The notes under the pieces are model-generated. The model ran no database searches and was not told where the DNA came from. It worked only from the letters and a program-made list of their open reading frames with translations. A stretch of 64,000 nt of DNA from Roseburia sp. AF12-17LB (GTDB taxonomy: Bacteria; Bacillota; Clostridia; Lachnospirales; Lachnospiraceae): NCBI RefSeq assembly GCF_003479605.1, contig NZ_QUHR01000008.1:73035-137034 (forward strand), given 5' to 3'. Both the position numbers and the translations under genes were made by a program. Below are positions 10,065 to 20,213 of the stretch, piece after piece. Numbering within the stretch: position 1 is the stretch's first letter; each line of letters begins with the position of its first letter.

Positions 10065-10718
10065 TTAATTCGCTACTTTTACCATGCTATGTCTGATTAC
10101 ATTTTCTTTGTACTTGTAACCTTTCTGTAACTCCTCGGCTACTACATTCTCACCGAGTTCTTCATCTTCCACATGCATTACTGCATTATGGAGATTCGGG
10201 TCAAACTCCTGACCGGCTGCTTCAATCGGTGTTACACCAACCTCTGTCAGCACTGTCATCATCTGCTTATAAATCTTATCCATACCTTCTACGAAGCCAT
10301 TGTTTTTGTCTTCTTCCGGTACAGCTGCAAGCCCTCTTTCAAAATTGTCGATAACTGGAAGGATTTTCTCTAAGATTGCGCTGGCTCCCATGTCATACAT
10401 CTGGCTCTTTTCCTTTTCCGTTCTCTTACGGAAGTTTTCAAATTCTGCCATCTGACGTTTCAGCCGGTCGGTTAAATCTTCAATCTGTTCGTCCTTCTTA
10501 TCTTTCTTGTCTTTCTTTTTAAAGATACCTTTCTTTTTCTCCTCATCTTCTTTCTCTATTTCTTCCGGTTCAGATTCGGTATCTTCCGTTTTTTCTTCTG
10601 CCTCAACTTCTTTTTCTTCTGAGGCGGTATTCTGTGCTTCTTCCTGCTTTTTTGCATCCTCTGCTTCTAAGTCTTCTAATACTTCCTCAAGCACTTCTTC
10701 TTTCTTTTCTTCTGCCAC
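10065..10718 (-). CDS. grpE: Nucleotide exchange factor GrpE
   Basis: GrpE releases ADP from DnaK. The 217-residue protein has a long, very acidic Glu/Lys-rich N-terminus (about residues 1-75), the dimerising coiled coil (DRLKRQMAEFENFRKRTEKE) and the C-terminal beta domain (GQEFDPNLHNAVMHVEDE). The start appears to be GTG at 10718, with AGGTGG 7 nt upstream. It lies 20 nt after hrcA. Confidence 0.97.
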   Translation of the reverse strand: MAEEKKEEVLEEVLEDLEAEDAKKQEEAQNTASEEKEVEAEEKTEDTESEPEEIEKEDEEKKKGIFKKKDKKDKKDEQIEDLTDRLKRQMAEFENFRKRTEKEKSQMYDMGASAILEKILPVIDNFERGLAAVPEEDKNNGFVEGMDKIYKQMMTVLTEVGVTPIEAAGQEFDPNLHNAVMHVEDEELGENVVAEELQKGYKYKENVIRHSMVKVAN

Positions 10719-10738
10719 TTCCTTACCACCTTTCTATG

Positions 10739-11782
10739 CTATTCTTTCTTCGGCTTATCAAATATGCCTTCTAGTTGTGATTTCAAATTTTTCAGATTAT
10801 CCATGACGTTCTCATAATCCATACGCTTCGGTCCGATAATTCCTATCGTTCCCTTCACGCCTTTACCAAGTTCATAGGTAGCTGTTACCACACTGCAGTC
10901 CTTCATGGTCTGAATTGGAGATTCATCTCCTATATAAACCTGTATGCCGTTCTCCTCATTGCTGAGGTTATCCGTCACCAGACTTACTAACTGTTTCTTC
11001 TCTTCTAACGCATCTAAAAGCTCTCCTGCTTTCTGCGAATCCGATAACTCCGGATATTTTAAGATATTCGTTGCACCGCTGGTATATATCTCCAAATCCT
11101 CGTCTTCGCTGATTGCTTCTGCTACTGCATCCAATACATCACTGATGACTTTGGAATGGATACCGGCTTTCTCTTTCAACACTGCTATGGTGCCCAGATT
11201 AATCTGATCTAATGACAATCCATTTAAATGTGTATTCAAAAGCATGTTAAGTTTTAACATATGCTCATTATCTATCGGCTCTTCTATCGGAATCATCTTA
11301 TTTTTCACAAGATTGCCTTCCAATACGACAACTGCCAGAATATGTTCATCATCCACATTGGATAACTGGATGAACTTCAGGCTGTTGTGGTGATACTGCG
11401 GTGCTGTTATCATGGTGGTGTAATTCGTGTTGTTCGCCAACAGCTTTGCCACCTGCTGCAATACCTGTTCCATCTTCTCCGTATGTTCAATTACGAACTC
11501 TTTCATATCGGATACTTCTTTGTCCTTCTCTGCAATCAGATTATCTACATAGAAGCGATATCCCTTATCGGATGGAATTCTTCCTGCCGATGTATGTGGC
11601 TGCAAAATATATCCCATCTCTTCCAAGTCCGACATCTCATTCCGGATTGTTGCGGAACTTAAGTTCAAATCCGTATACTTGGAAATGGTTCTTGAACCAA
11701 CCGGCTCACCTGTTTCCAGATAGTTGCGAATGATTGCATTTAAGATTTTTGTTTTTCTTTCATCTAATTCGTTCTCGTTCAT
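10739..11782 (-). CDS. hrcA: Heat-inducible transcription repressor HrcA
   Basis: The repressor that binds CIRCE; GroEL is known to keep it active in Bacillus. The 347-residue protein has an N-terminal winged helix (KILNAIIRNYLETGEPVGSR, then LSSATIRNEMSDLEEMGYI) followed by the GAF-like dimerisation domain. First gene of hrcA-grpE-dnaK-dnaJ. A perfect CIRCE palindrome overlaps its transcription start, so it is autoregulated. A second CIRCE at 45894 precedes htpG and is a likely further target. Confidence 0.98.
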   Translation of the reverse strand: MNENELDERKTKILNAIIRNYLETGEPVGSRTISKYTDLNLSSATIRNEMSDLEEMGYILQPHTSAGRIPSDKGYRFYVDNLIAEKDKEVSDMKEFVIEHTEKMEQVLQQVAKLLANNTNYTTMITAPQYHHNSLKFIQLSNVDDEHILAVVVLEGNLVKNKMIPIEEPIDNEHMLKLNMLLNTHLNGLSLDQINLGTIAVLKEKAGIHSKVISDVLDAVAEAISEDEDLEIYTSGATNILKYPELSDSQKAGELLDALEEKKQLVSLVTDNLSNEENGIQVYIGDESPIQTMKDCSVVTATYELGKGVKGTIGIIGPKRMDYENVMDNLKNLKSQLEGIFDKPKKE

Positions 11783-11852
11783 TCACGTTCTCCTGAAAAT
11801 GAAACTTTTATAGGTATTTGAAAAAGCTTTTTGTACTGCTTTTTCTTAGTTG

Positions 11853-11879
11853 TTAGCACTCAACTTGAAAGAGTGCTAA
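11853..11879 (-). promoter_or_regulatory. CIRCE operator (HrcA binding site) of the hrcA operon
   Basis: TTAGCACTC, a 9-nt spacer and GAGTGCTAA form a perfect match to the CIRCE inverted repeat. It begins 13 nt downstream of the -10 box, covering the transcription start and early leader, which is the classical repressing position. Confidence 0.97.
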
Positions 11880-11892
11880 TTTCTATGTACTT

Positions 11893-11921
11893 AAGATAGC
11901 ACCATTCGTTTTTTTTGTCAA
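11893..11921 (-). promoter_or_regulatory. Sigma-A promoter of the hrcA operon
   Basis: The minus strand reads TTGACA (11921-11916), a 17-nt spacer and TATCTT (11898-11893), immediately upstream of CIRCE. Confidence 0.85.
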
Positions 11922-11967
11922 CAGCATTTTATAATTTTATATTTTCTTTAGATTTGTTCTGATTCAA

Positions 11968-11984
11968 TGCGGTTCAACACCGCA
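11968..11984 (-). other. Small hairpin after hemW
   Basis: The 6-bp inverted repeat TGCGGT/ACCGCA has a 5-nt loop and lies 4 nt past the hemW stop. No T-tract follows on the minus strand, so termination is uncertain. Confidence 0.3.
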
Positions 11985-11988
11985 CTAC

Positions 11989-13176
11989 TTAATCCAGTAA
12001 AAACTGGGCGAGTACATAGTTGCTGATGTCCATGCCATGGTCGCTGAGCTTTATTACACCGGCTTTTTTCTCGATTAAGTCCTCTTCCTGAAGCTGGTTT
12101 AAGACTTCGCCATATACTGCTTCTATTTCCACGCCAAAAGTCTCTTTGAATTCTGTTCTTGTAACTCCCTTTAACATACGCAGGCCTAAAAACATGAATT
12201 CTTCCATCTGGGCATGGCGGCTGATTGCATCTGCACTCTCATGGAGATTCAATGCCGGTACTCCATCTATTTCCTTCGCCGAAATATTACCACATGCTTT
12301 GATATACGCTTCAATCTCTCTTATATTACTGTAGCGTACTTCTCCAATCAGGGAAGCCGCCCCAAGTCCTACCCCAAGATACGGTACCCGCTTCCAGTAT
12401 CCGATATTATGCCTTGCCTCTTTCCCCGGCTTTGCATAATTGGATACTTCATAATGCTCATAACCTGCCTCTGCAAGAATCTCCTGAGTCTTTTTATAAA
12501 TTTCATACTCCGTCTCTTCAGATGGCAGATGTTCTGTCGGCTTTCCGGCTTCCCGGAGCACTGCCTCGAATTTATATTTCTCATAAAATGGTGTTCCCTT
12601 TTCGATAATCAGGGAATAGGCTGAAATATGCTCCGGTTTTAATGCTATGACACGCTTTAAGCTGGTGACAAATTTCTCCGTACTCTGATAAGGCAGGGCA
12701 CTCATCAAATCAACGTTGATATTTTCAAATCCACATCTTCTGGCACATTCATAATTCTCCAAGAACTGCCGGTAAGTATGGATTCTTCCTAATATCTTTA
12801 ATTCATCATCAAAGGCAGACTGTAACCCTATGCTGAGACGGTTAATGCCTGCTTCTTTATAGGTAAGAAGTTTTTCCTCATTTAAAGTTCCGGGATTACA
12901 TTCTATGGTAATCTCTGCATCTGCTTCCACCTCAAAGCTTACCTGAATCTGTTTTAAAAGAAGTGCGATATATTCCGGTGCTAAAAGAGACGGTGTTCCG
13001 CCCCCTATATATATAGTAGAAAGAGCCGGACGTCCCATTGTCTGTCCGTAATATCTGATTTCATGCAAAAGAGCACCCACGTAGCGGTTTTGTAACCGCT
13101 CGTCCGCAGGTGCTGATAAGAAATCACAATATTCACATTTTCTTACACAAAAAGGAATATGCACATAAAGTTCCAT
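11989..13176 (-). CDS. hemW: HemW, radical SAM heme chaperone (HemN-like)
   Basis: A 395-residue protein with the radical SAM motif CVRKCEYCDF (CxxxCxxC) at residues 10-20, then IYIGGGTPSLL, SIGLQSAFDDELKILGR and the C-terminal HemN domain. HemW proteins insert heme into target enzymes; they were long annotated as coproporphyrinogen III dehydrogenase but lack features needed for that reaction. It sits 17 nt downstream of lepA, the common lepA-hemW-hrcA order of Firmicutes. Confidence 0.93.
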   Translation of the reverse strand: MELYVHIPFCVRKCEYCDFLSAPADERLQNRYVGALLHEIRYYGQTMGRPALSTIYIGGGTPSLLAPEYIALLLKQIQVSFEVEADAEITIECNPGTLNEEKLLTYKEAGINRLSIGLQSAFDDELKILGRIHTYRQFLENYECARRCGFENINVDLMSALPYQSTEKFVTSLKRVIALKPEHISAYSLIIEKGTPFYEKYKFEAVLREAGKPTEHLPSEETEYEIYKKTQEILAEAGYEHYEVSNYAKPGKEARHNIGYWKRVPYLGVGLGAASLIGEVRYSNIREIEAYIKACGNISAKEIDGVPALNLHESADAISRHAQMEEFMFLGLRMLKGVTRTEFKETFGVEIEAVYGEVLNQLQEEDLIEKKAGVIKLSDHGMDISNYVLAQFLLD

Positions 13177-13193
13177 CTATGTTCTCCTGTCAT

Positions 13194-15005
13194 CTATTTC
13201 TCATCTAACTTCAGTACACTCATAAATGCTTCCTGTGGAATCTCTACATTTCCCACCTGACGCATACGTTTCTTACCTTCCTTCTGTTTCTCTAACAGTT
13301 TACGCTTACGGCTGATGTCACCGCCGTAACATTTTGCCAGCACATCTTTTCGCATTGCTTTTACTGTCTCACGGGCAATTACCTTGCTTCCAACGGCTGC
13401 CTGAATCGGGATTTCAAATAAATGTCTCGGAATCTCTTCCTTTAACTTCTCACACATCTTTCTTCCACGCTCATAGGCGGTATCCTTAAATACAATAAAG
13501 GAAAGAGCATCCACTTCTTCTTTATTAATAAGAATATCCAGCTTCACAAGCTCTGACTGCTCATAACCCTTCATCTCATAATCAAAGGACGCATATCCTT
13601 TAGAACGGGATTTCAATGCGTCAAAGAAATCATAAATAATTTCATTTAACGGAAGGTCATATTTAATAACTGCACGGGTCTGCTCAATATATTCCATACT
13701 CTTATAGATACCACGGCGTTCCTGGCACAAATCCATAATGGCACCTACATATTCGGATGTCACCATAATTTCTGCTGCAACCATCGGCTCTTCCATATAT
13801 TCGATTTCGGATGGATCCGGAAGATTGGATGGGTTTGTCAATTCTATCATGGTACCATCAGTCTTATGTACCCGGTATACAACGCCTGGTGCTGTCGTTA
13901 CTAAATCAAGATTAAATTCTCTCTCTAACCGCTCCTGAATTACCTCCAAATGAAGCAGTCCCAAGAAACCACAGCGGAAACCAAAGCCCAATGCAATGGA
14001 AGTCTCCGGTTCAAACTGTAAGGCTGCATCATTTAACTGTAATTTTTCCAAAGCGTCACGAAGATCCGGATATTTGGCTCCATCTGTTGGATATAATCCA
14101 CAGTATACCATCGGATTAACTTTCTTATATCCCGGCAATGGTGCATCACAAGGACGCTTTGCTTCTGTTATGGTATCACCCACACGGGTTTCTTTCACAT
14201 TCTTAAGGCTGGCAGTAATATAACCTACCATTCCGGCTTCTAACTCATCACATGGAATGAACTGTCCGGCTCCGAAATATCCTACTTCTACTACATCTGC
14301 TTCTGCTCCGGTTGCCATCATGCGGATGGTTGTCCCCGGTTTTACGGAACCTTCCCGGATTCTGCAGAATACAATAACACCTTTATAAGCATCATACACA
14401 GAATCAAAAATCAACGCCTGAAGAGGCGCTTTGGCGTCCCCTTTTGGTGCCGGTAATTTATGCACAATCTGCTCTAATACTTCTTCCACATTCAACCCTG
14501 TTTTGGCAGAAATCCGTGGTGCATCCTGTGCCTCAATTCCAATCACATCTTCAATTTCTTCTACTACTTCTTCCGGCCTTGCACTCGGCAGATCAATTTT
14601 ATTAATGACTGGAATCACTTCCAGATCATGGTCTAATGCCAGATATACATTGGCAAGGGTCTGTGCCTCAATTCCCTGTGCCGCATCTACTACCAGCACT
14701 GCACCGTCACAGGCAGCAAGACTTCTTGATACTTCATAGGTAAAGTCCACATGTCCCGGTGTATCAATCAGATTGAAAATATATTCTTCTCCGTCTTTGG
14801 CATGATATATAGTACGGACTGCCTGGGACTTAATGGTAATTCCACGTTCCCGCTCCAAATCCATATTATCTAAAACCTGCGCCTGCATTTCGCGGCTGGT
14901 CAGAAGCCCTGTCATTTCGATAATACGGTCTGCAAGGGTTGATTTACCGTGGTCAATATGGGCAATGATACAAAAATTACGAATCTTACTCTGGTCGATT
15001 GACAT
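13194..15005 (-). CDS. lepA: Elongation factor 4 (LepA)
   Basis: A ribosome-bound translational GTPase of 603 residues. G motifs: [21 protein letters not shown] and [11 protein letters not shown]-like domains follow, including [19 protein letters not shown]. The LepA-specific C-terminal domain ends [20 protein letters not shown]. It lies 4 nt downstream of an SGNH acyltransferase gene and upstream of hemW. Confidence 0.98.
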   Translation of the reverse strand: MSIDQSKIRNFCIIAHIDHGKSTLADRIIEMTGLLTSREMQAQVLDNMDLERERGITIKSQAVRTIYHAKDGEEYIFNLIDTPGHVDFTYEVSRSLAACDGAVLVVDAAQGIEAQTLANVYLALDHDLEVIPVINKIDLPSARPEEVVEEIEDVIGIEAQDAPRISAKTGLNVEEVLEQIVHKLPAPKGDAKAPLQALIFDSVYDAYKGVIVFCRIREGSVKPGTTIRMMATGAEADVVEVGYFGAGQFIPCDELEAGMVGYITASLKNVKETRVGDTITEAKRPCDAPLPGYKKVNPMVYCGLYPTDGAKYPDLRDALEKLQLNDAALQFEPETSIALGFGFRCGFLGLLHLEVIQERLEREFNLDLVTTAPGVVYRVHKTDGTMIELTNPSNLPDPSEIEYMEEPMVAAEIMVTSEYVGAIMDLCQERRGIYKSMEYIEQTRAVIKYDLPLNEIIYDFFDALKSRSKGYASFDYEMKGYEQSELVKLDILINKEEVDALSFIVFKDTAYERGRKMCEKLKEEIPRHLFEIPIQAAVGSKVIARETVKAMRKDVLAKCYGGDISRKRKLLEKQKEGKKRMRQVGNVEIPQEAFMSVLKLDEK

Positions 15006-15009
15006 ATAT

Positions 15010-15897
15010 TTACTCCTTCTTTATTCCATGTTTCAAAAGGAAATCCGTCCACAGGGAATAATATTTTCCCAGCAGGTGAATCTCATCATAAGTATATTCC
15101 GGATTCAGATTTCCTGTTTCGTCAGTCACTACTTCATTTACATCAATATAAAATATATCGTGATTATTTGCAAGCATTGCAATTCTGTCATTCCGTTCTT
15201 TGATTGCCGGATTATTAAAAATCGGGTCGGTCTCTGACTTTTCCTGTTTTACATACATAATGCCCTGTAAGAAAATCAGTGCATCCGGCTGTAATTCCCG
15301 GATATGATTGACAGCTTCTTCATATTTTTTCATAAAGCTGTCTACTGTACCGGTTCCCATTTCGTTGATTCCAATCATCAGATAGACTTTACCAAACTGA
15401 TGCTCGCTTAATGCTTCTTCAACGGTAATCTTCGCGCCGTTTTCCTCGACAATCGGCGTATCAAACATATCATAGACCGTAAGTCCGATACTGGCATAAT
15501 AAGTTGCATTATCCCAGCCGCCATAATCCCTTAATCCAACGGTTCTGGAATCTCCGATAAATACCGCATCATCAAAATAATCCTGGGTTACATCGGTAAA
15601 AGTATAAGTCTTATCCTCTTCTGCCTCCGTATCTGCAACTGCTTCTGTTGCTTCTTCCGTTGCCGGCTCCTCTTTGTCAGCATATACGCTTTCCAAATCC
15701 TCCTCCGGTTCTGCCTTATCCCATGGCAGAATGCCCTCTTTGGATGCCTGCATCATGCCAGCCACCGCCGGAACCTTCGGCCAGTCCTTATTATATTCTT
15801 TATATGCGCCCTTTGTTCCGGCTAATGCGACACCACTTACCAGTAGCATACTGATTGCCGTAACAATAAGAAGCGGACATTTCTTCCATTTCTTCAT
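15010..15897 (-). CDS. Membrane-anchored SGNH/GDSL-type hydrolase or O-acetyltransferase
   Basis: 295 residues with one N-terminal membrane segment (residues 8-27), an acidic low-complexity linker (about 55-95), then an extracytoplasmic SGNH fold. The catalytic Ser is in [15 protein letters not shown] near residue 115, block III is [10 protein letters not shown], and the Asp-His pair is in [14 protein letters not shown] near the end. It directly follows an MBOAT gene (12-nt gap). Such pairs (AlgI/AlgX, PatA/PatB, DltB/DltD) move acyl groups across the membrane onto extracellular glycans. The target polymer is unknown. Confidence 0.85.
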   Translation of the reverse strand: MKKWKKCPLLIVTAISMLLVSGVALAGTKGAYKEYNKDWPKVPAVAGMMQASKEGILPWDKAEPEEDLESVYADKEEPATEEATEAVADTEAEEDKTYTFTDVTQDYFDDAVFIGDSRTVGLRDYGGWDNATYYASIGLTVYDMFDTPIVEENGAKITVEEALSEHQFGKVYLMIGINEMGTGTVDSFMKKYEEAVNHIRELQPDALIFLQGIMYVKQEKSETDPIFNNPAIKERNDRIAMLANNHDIFYIDVNEVVTDETGNLNPEYTYDEIHLLGKYYSLWTDFLLKHGIKKE

Positions 15898-15909
15898 GGC
15901 AGCCTCCCA

Positions 15910-17244
15910 TTAAAAACTAAAATACATAAACGGATTGTTCAGTCCATTTGCAATCTGATAAATACAAATCCATAATACAACAAACAAAATTGCTTTCATC
16001 CACCACTTCTTCCAGCATTTTTTTAATATCTTATCCATAAAAGGAAGTGATACCACGAATGCCAATAGGAAAAACACTCCATAGGTTCTGCCGTATTTCA
16101 GATAATCGCCTGCATTGACTGCGATTCCAGTTCCAAAGAACGGGAACAGTCTTGCAAAATATACTTTCAAATCAGATAACTTCGTAATTGCAAACACGAC
16201 CCAGGTCAGAGGGATTACAAACCAGATGTAAAGGTGTGCCAGCCATCCATGTTTCTCTAAAAAATTTCTGATTACAAATCGTTCCAACGCAATAAATACA
16301 AATAAAATCAAGCCCCATAATGGAAAATTAATGGTAGAGCCATGCCACATTCCGGTTACAACCCAGACAATCAGCAGATTGAAAAATGTCCACGCATTTC
16401 CCTTCCGGTTGCCTCCCAAGGGAATATATAAATAATCACGGAACCATCTTCCCAGTGTAATGTGCCACCGGCGGTAAAACTCAGACACTGTCCTGGAACG
16501 ATACGGATGGTCAAAGTTCTTCGGCAAATCAAACCCAAGCATCTCTCCGATTCCGATTGCCATCAGGGAATATCCCTGGAAATCAAAGAATAACTGTGCA
16601 GAATAACCGAATGCTCCCATCCACGCTAACGGTGTGGAAATACTCTCAAAGCCAATGCCCTGAATATCACGCCAGAGAATTGCCAGATGATTTGCAATAA
16701 TTACTTTATATCCCAATCCTATGATAAAAAGAGTCAGACCATGTTCGATTTTCTCCAGACGGATTGGATGTTTCTTTAACTGCTCTGCCATATTGGCAAA
16801 CTGGGCAATCGGTCCGGATATCAGCTTTGGGAACAAAAGGATATAAGTTCCATACTCCAGATAATCCCTCAACGCTGCTGTTTTCTTCTTATAGACATCC
16901 AGCACATAGGAAAGCATGGTAAAAGTATAAAAGCTGATTCCAAGCGGAAGCGACAATCTTGTATACTTAAATATACACAATAATCCGATATTATAGCAAA
17001 GCAAAATCACAAGCATGGTATTTCTGCTGCTCTTCCTTCTTATATGATCCATCAGTAATACCAGAATATAGTTCAGACTCATGGAAAACAGTAAAAGAAG
17101 TGCATCCTTCCAGCTTCCCATGGCATAAAATACCAGACTTCCAAAGAAAAGTACCGGATTTTTATACTTTACCGGTACCAGATAATATATAATAAGAAAA
17201 ATCGGCAAAAACCGAAATAAAAATTCTAAGCTTGAAAATTCCAT
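15910..17244 (-). CDS. MBOAT family O-acyltransferase (AlgI/DltB-like)
   Basis: A polytopic membrane protein of 444 residues with about ten hydrophobic segments. The MBOAT core is clear: FYRRWHITLGRWFRDYLYIP and the conserved histidine in GMWHGSTINF. It opens EFLFRFLPIFLIIYYL, like AlgI. It probably passes acetyl groups to the SGNH protein encoded 12 nt downstream, for O-acetylation of a surface or spore-associated polysaccharide. It has its own promoter but sits between spoIIP and lepA. Confidence 0.92.
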   Translation of the reverse strand: MEFSSLEFLFRFLPIFLIIYYLVPVKYKNPVLFFGSLVFYAMGSWKDALLLLFSMSLNYILVLLMDHIRRKSSRNTMLVILLCYNIGLLCIFKYTRLSLPLGISFYTFTMLSYVLDVYKKKTAALRDYLEYGTYILLFPKLISGPIAQFANMAEQLKKHPIRLEKIEHGLTLFIIGLGYKVIIANHLAILWRDIQGIGFESISTPLAWMGAFGYSAQLFFDFQGYSLMAIGIGEMLGFDLPKNFDHPYRSRTVSEFYRRWHITLGRWFRDYLYIPLGGNRKGNAWTFFNLLIVWVVTGMWHGSTINFPLWGLILFVFIALERFVIRNFLEKHGWLAHLYIWFVIPLTWVVFAITKLSDLKVYFARLFPFFGTGIAVNAGDYLKYGRTYGVFFLLAFVVSLPFMDKILKKCWKKWWMKAILFVVLWICIYQIANGLNNPFMYFSF

Positions 17245-17285
17245 GATAACTCCATATCTTTCGTTTTATTTTACGCATCTCTTTT

Positions 17286-17313
17286 ATTATATAAGAAATG
17301 CAAGTGATTTCAA
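17286..17313 (-). promoter_or_regulatory. Promoter of the MBOAT-SGNH-lepA-hemW unit
   Basis: The minus strand reads TTGAAA (17313-17308), 16 nt, TATAAT (17291-17286), about 40 nt before the MBOAT start. Confidence 0.6.
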
Positions 17314-17360
17314 TGTGTTTTTCCAAAAAAGTTATTACATTTTCATTACGAAATATTTTT

Positions 17361-18674
17361 CTAATTTTCTCCATGCAGCACTCTGTTCAAAAGGTCTGCC
17401 AGTGGAACCATGGCATTGCGTGCCTCCTCCTGCGTGTTAGTATAGGAACCCATTTCGATCAAAAGATATTTCTCTTTAAAATGCATATTATACCGGTATC
17501 CTTTTAAATAAATCGGGCGGGTAAGATTCGGATAATACTCTGCCGCTGCAATCTGCATCTGCAGGGAAAAAGCAAGATTCCCGGTAAGGTTTGGATTATT
17601 GAGATAAGAAATATCTCCTAACGCTTTTGTCCGGCTCAGTCCGTTAAAGAACATAATCGGTGCCATCTGCACCCCGTTTACCTCCCGCACCATATGCTTA
17701 TCCACTGCATCACGATGTAAATCTATTACCACTTCTATGCTCGGATTCTCTGTTAACAGTTGCTCAATGGGTCCCTCCGCATTGGCATAGGCGTGATCTC
17801 TGTCTCCCACATCATACTGTCCCATATGATGCATGACCTGAAATCCATATTTTTCCTGTAACAGGCTGGTAAGATATTCCCCTGTTCCCATAACGCCCGT
17901 CATTACATCATTTGGGTCGGAATCTGCAAACATTTCCTGGGAATGGGTATGGTAAATCAGAATCTGTGGCTGGTCTGCCGGCGTTTTTATGGTTAAATCC
18001 ATATTTAACAATTCTTCTGCATTTAACTGACTGCTATTGATGGTTGTTGTATTGTCCACCTGATAAAAATTCTGAATCAGATAATCAAAATCATTTAATT
18101 TTTCTCTTGGAATCTCCACCAACGGCTGAGAGCTGACTGCTGTATGATCCGGGGCTGCCGGCTGCTCTGCCGCTTCTGCTGCCGCATCTGCTCCTGCCTG
18201 CGCATTTTCCTGCTCCATTTCTGCCACTATGCAGTCCTGATTCTCTCTGCTGGCTGCCTCCGCCATCTGCTTAGCCTCTACTTCCGCTTCATCTTTTCCT
18301 TCCAGTGCAACAATCTCTTCTTCTGAAAGGCTGCTCTCAATTGCCGTATCATAAGTCCTTATGGTATCTGCATATCCGATAAGTGGTATCTGGTCTGTCA
18401 CTTTTTCCAGCAAAAAATCACTCAGTGTCTGTTCCTGCCTGCCCTCTGCCATATAGGCAACAGTCGGAATATACTGTCTGGTCATGGACATGGATATCTC
18501 ATTTTGTATATAAGAAAAAAAACGTTTTGCCAGTGTTTCCCTTCCGGTTCCCGCTTTCACCATAAGAAAAAATGCATACAACAGAAAAAGTGCAATAGCA
18601 GACTGCCTGTACCATTTTTTTCGCTTCCTGACCAGTTCCGTTTTTCCCTGATATCTTTGCCCATAGACTCTCAT
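17361..18674 (-). CDS. spoIIP: Stage II sporulation protein P (SpoIIP)
   Basis: A peptidoglycan amidase/endopeptidase of the DMP engulfment complex, made in the mother cell during sporulation. 437 residues: one N-terminal membrane segment (about 25-43), an Ala/Glu-rich variable region (about 120-185), then the SpoIIP catalytic domain with the zinc-ligand motif IYHTHSQEMF near residue 240, DVGDRDHAYANAE and VVIDLHRDAVDKH. AGGAGG precedes the ATG by 10 nt. It lies downstream of gpr, the usual gpr-spoIIP order in Clostridia and Bacilli. Confidence 0.95.
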   Translation of the reverse strand: MRVYGQRYQGKTELVRKRKKWYRQSAIALFLLYAFFLMVKAGTGRETLAKRFFSYIQNEISMSMTRQYIPTVAYMAEGRQEQTLSDFLLEKVTDQIPLIGYADTIRTYDTAIESSLSEEEIVALEGKDEAEVEAKQMAEAASRENQDCIVAEMEQENAQAGADAAAEAAEQPAAPDHTAVSSQPLVEIPREKLNDFDYLIQNFYQVDNTTTINSSQLNAEELLNMDLTIKTPADQPQILIYHTHSQEMFADSDPNDVMTGVMGTGEYLTSLLQEKYGFQVMHHMGQYDVGDRDHAYANAEGPIEQLLTENPSIEVVIDLHRDAVDKHMVREVNGVQMAPIMFFNGLSRTKALGDISYLNNPNLTGNLAFSLQMQIAAAEYYPNLTRPIYLKGYRYNMHFKEKYLLIEMGSYTNTQEEARNAMVPLADLLNRVLHGEN

Positions 18675-18734
18675 GCTGCCAGCACCTCCTGTTCTGCCAT
18701 AGCAAACACTATATTCTATGCAGCTTCTGTCCCT

Positions 18735-19682
18735 TTAGAACCGGGAGAATGCCAGATTCAGTCCCTCTGATATGGTATAGCTCAGCCTTTTTACCGCTTC
18801 ATCAATATCTTTTGGGGTTACAAACATTGCATTCAAATGTGGAGATAAAAGTTCTCTTGCCAGCTCATGCTTTTCAATTTCATCCAGACCTGCCAGCCCA
18901 TTTCCCACACTTTTTAGCTGCGCTGACTCCCGCATGGCTCCGATTAAGTCACTCATGGTATCTGAAACTATCGTTGCGGCATCTACTACGGTAGGAATTC
19001 CTATGGCAATTACCGGAATTCCCATGCTTTCTTTATTAATGGCGTGCCTGTGATTGCCCACACCGGAACCGGGATTGATTCCGGTATCCGTAATCTGGAT
19101 GGTACGGTTCAGACGCTTCACGCTGCGGGCCGCCAGTGCATCCACCACAATTACAATATCCGGTTTCGTCTCTTCAATGACTCCCCGGACAATCTCTCCT
19201 GATTCCATGCCGGTCTGTGCCATTACGCCCGGCACAATTCCGCTTATCTGGCTCCTCACCTTATTTCCAAAGGCATATTGTCCATATTCCTTGATAATGT
19301 GCCTGGTAATCATCATATTATCTACTACATAAGGTCCTAATGCATCCGGTGTCACTTCCCGGTTACCAAGACCCACTACCAATATCTTGAGTTCTTCTTT
19401 TTTCCCCGGCAGCATGGTTTCAATCACTTTTGCCAGCTGCCCGGACACTTCTCTGTGATAATCCTCATCTTCTTCCATCATGTCCGAAGCCTCAATGGTA
19501 ATATAGGTTCCCTTCGGTTTTTTCATTGCCTTTGCTCCGTTTTCTGTGTCAATGAACACTCTTGTAATCATGATTTCCGGTGAAATTCTCTCCTCATCTA
19601 CCCGTACTCCCTTTACTTCAATATGATCTTCATCAAATTTTTCTCTCGTCTCTAATGCGAGGTCTGTTCTTATCTGAAACAT
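18735..19682 (-). CDS. gpr: Germination protease Gpr
   Basis: An aspartic-type protease, made as a zymogen in the forespore, that degrades small acid-soluble spore proteins on germination. My start gives 315 residues beginning MFQIRTDLALETREKF. Family motifs include LVVGLGNREVTPDALGP, SGIVPGVMAQTGMESGEIV, DALAARSVKRLNRTIQ and GINPGSGVGNHR. The ATG at 19682 has AGGAAG 7 nt upstream; the frame extends 10 codons further to a TTG with no ribosome site. It diverges from rpsT, as in B. subtilis. Confidence 0.96.
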   Translation of the reverse strand: MFQIRTDLALETREKFDEDHIEVKGVRVDEERISPEIMITRVFIDTENGAKAMKKPKGTYITIEASDMMEEDEDYHREVSGQLAKVIETMLPGKKEELKILVVGLGNREVTPDALGPYVVDNMMITRHIIKEYGQYAFGNKVRSQISGIVPGVMAQTGMESGEIVRGVIEETKPDIVIVVDALAARSVKRLNRTIQITDTGINPGSGVGNHRHAINKESMGIPVIAIGIPTVVDAATIVSDTMSDLIGAMRESAQLKSVGNGLAGLDEIEKHELARELLSPHLNAMFVTPKDIDEAVKRLSYTISEGLNLAFSRF

Positions 19683-19757
19683 AGCTTCACTTCCTGTAAA
19701 CAATTTTTCCAAATAAATTTTCTTTATTATTTTTTACATTTTTTCTCCAAATATGTA

Positions 19758-19786
19758 TTGACAGATGCAAATATGTGGGATAAACT
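19758..19786 (+). promoter_or_regulatory. Promoter of rpsT
   Basis: TTGACA (19758-19763), 17 nt, TAAACT (19781-19786). The predicted leader before rpsT is about 80 nt. Confidence 0.8.
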
Positions 19787-19874
19787 AACATGGTATGTTT
19801 ACATTAGAACGTCCGTGTCCGGCTTTAATGAAACAACCAAAAACAATAAAACAATCATATTGGAGGTGTACAGG

Positions 19875-20138
19875 TTGGCTAACATTAAATCTGCTAAGAA
19901 AAGAATTCTTGTAAATCAGACCAAAGCTGATAGAAACAAAGCTATTAGATCAAAAGTTAAAACATCTATTAAGAAAGTAGACGCTGCAATCGCTGCAAAC
20001 GATAAAGAGGCTGCTGCTGCTGCATTAGTTGCTGCAACATCTGAAATCAACAAAGCTGCTACTAAGGGTGTTTATCACAAGAACACTTCTTCCAGAAAGA
20101 TTTCACGCTTAAACAAAGCTGTGAACAAAATGGCATAA
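19875..20138 (+). CDS. rpsT: 30S ribosomal protein S20
   Basis: An 87-residue basic, helical 16S rRNA-binding protein: (M)ANIKSAKKRILVNQTKADR at the start and SRKISRLNKAVNKMA at the end. The start codon is TTG at 19875, 8 nt after GGAGG (19862-19866). An upstream extension in frame would overrun the promoter and does not resemble S20. It is monocistronic, with a strong promoter and terminator. Confidence 0.97.
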   Translation: MANIKSAKKRILVNQTKADRNKAIRSKVKTSIKKVDAAIAANDKEAAAAALVAATSEINKAATKGVYHKNTSSRKISRLNKAVNKMA

Positions 20139-20170
20139 TTGCCGGAAGAGCATAGATTATAAACGATTAT

Positions 20171-20213
20171 AAAAAAGAACGTTTCGTACCGTCATTCGAA
20201 ACGTTCTTTTTTT
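20171..20213. terminator. Bidirectional terminator of rpsT and holA
   Basis: The perfect 10-bp stem GAACGTTTCG/CGAAACGTTC (20177-20186 with 20197-20206) is flanked by an A-tract on the left and seven T on the right, so it can end transcripts from both sides. The A-tract side serves holA, whose stop codon is at 20212. Confidence 0.92.

Noticed and set aside
19683..19757. Sigma-G-type promoter for gpr
   Set aside because: Expected from biology, and CATAT plus AATAATA-like elements occur, but the match is too weak in this AT-rich sequence.
19758..19874. N-terminal extension of rpsT by 39 codons
   Set aside because: It would include the promoter and leader; S20 begins at the TTG at 19875 after GGAGG.
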